Source: an uncultured Acidimicrobiaceae bacterium (lineage in GTDB: Bacteria; Actinomycetota; Acidimicrobiia; Spongiisociales; UBA5794). From it: a stretch of DNA of 32,311 bases. The notes beneath the pieces were generated by a model. It made no database searches. It saw nothing but the letters and a program-made list of their open reading frames with translations, and was not told the DNA's origin. The stretch covers positions 1 to 32,311 of the forward strand of contig CAMYKI010000031.1 of NCBI GenBank assembly GCA_947258985.1, in the 5' to 3' direction. Of this stretch, positions 32,016 through 32,311 are shown one piece after another. The position numbers and the translations under genes were made by a program. Numbering within the stretch: position 1 is the stretch's first letter; every line of letters begins with the position of its first letter.

Positions 32016-32311
32016 GCGCCGACGGCACCGGGCGGAACCCGGCTACCTATATCGCCGATCTTGCAGCCGAGGTGGAGATCCCAGAAAACGGGACGCTGAG
32101 TCGCGTCCTCTACAAGGATCACAAACTACGCCTGGTCGTGTTCGGGTTCGATACCGGCCAGGAACTGACCGACCACACCGCCCGGCACTCCGCGATCTTG
32201 TATGCCGTGTCCGGCAAGCTGGAGGTCACATTGGATGGGGAGCGAGTCGATGTGAAACCCGGCTCCTGGGTCCACATGCCGCCCAACCTGCCTCATGCAG
32301 TAAGGGCTCTC
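32012..32311 (+). CDS. Cupin-domain protein, cut by the window end
   Basis: 100 codons are visible from a GTG that overlaps the qor stop (GTGA); no stop is reached before the window ends. The central part fits a single-domain cupin: a metal-ligand-like HTARHS, then AILYAVSGKLEVTLDGERVDVKPGSWVHMPPNLPHAVRAL, with the PGSWVHMPPNLPHAV stretch of the second cupin motif. Small cupins act as metal-dependent isomerases, dioxygenases or sensors; the substrate cannot be told. Coupling to qor suggests co-expression. Confidence 0.85.
   Translation, partial: MSADGTGRNPATYIADLAAEVEIPENGTLSRVLYKDHKLRLVVFGFDTGQELTDHTARHSAILYAVSGKLEVTLDGERVDVKPGSWVHMPPNLPHAVRAL

Overview
High-GC DNA densely packed with bacterial genes, most consistent with an actinobacterium. 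Evidence: many GTG starts, 4-8 nt gene overlaps, probable leaderless mRNAs, a secreted lysozyme-like protein with a Thr/Pro linker, DivIVA/Scy-type giant coiled-coil proteins, and an actinobacterial-type transaldolase. The Thr-rich linker and overall gene mix remind me of Acidimicrobiia, but that placement is a guess from style. No rRNA, tRNA, CRISPR array, transposase or phage gene was seen. No stretch of 300 bases lacks a gene.

Left part (1-9.8 kb): a short tandem repeat with hairpins, then a membrane HD-domain protein (minus). A two-gene unit follows (unknown conserved protein plus gamma-glutamyltransferase homologue), then a membrane-anchored unknown protein (minus). A plus-strand run carries a secreted transglycosylase-like protein, a small helix-hairpin-helix membrane protein, rlmN, a Bcp-type peroxiredoxin, galU and tal. 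Middle-left (9.8-13.5 kb): a DUF2461 protein, a catalytically degraded SDR, guanine deaminase and a PpiC-type lipoprotein.

Centre (13.6-25.3 kb, all minus): the most distinctive part. In transcription order it reads SGNH-hydrolase lipoprotein, membrane GAF-GGDEF-EAL protein, a 1084-aa coiled-coil protein with a DivIVA-like N-terminus, a 1298-aa coiled-coil protein, PpiC lipoprotein, guanine deaminase. The two giant proteins resemble in design the Streptomyces polarity scaffold Scy. The 1298-aa protein has a regular hendecad array with repeat lengths of 29 and 33 residues. Both share a C-terminal block around a conserved Trp, so they look like diverged paralogues. A sigma28/WhiG-like promoter candidate precedes the first one, and three-segment mutually exclusive hairpins precede the GGDEF-EAL gene.

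Right part (25.4-32.3 kb): gnd; an orphan ParA coupled to a small zinc-ribbon protein; a YwiC-like membrane protein divergent from an arsenate-reductase-like gene that appears to have a 9-codon coupled leader ORF; pgi; a quinone oxidoreductase; and a cupin cut by the window edge. Sugar-phosphate enzymes (galU, tal, gnd, pgi) are scattered rather than in one operon. The coiled-coil pair, the c-di-GMP protein and ParA together suggest, as inference only, a region concerned with cell polarity, envelope and chromosome placement.
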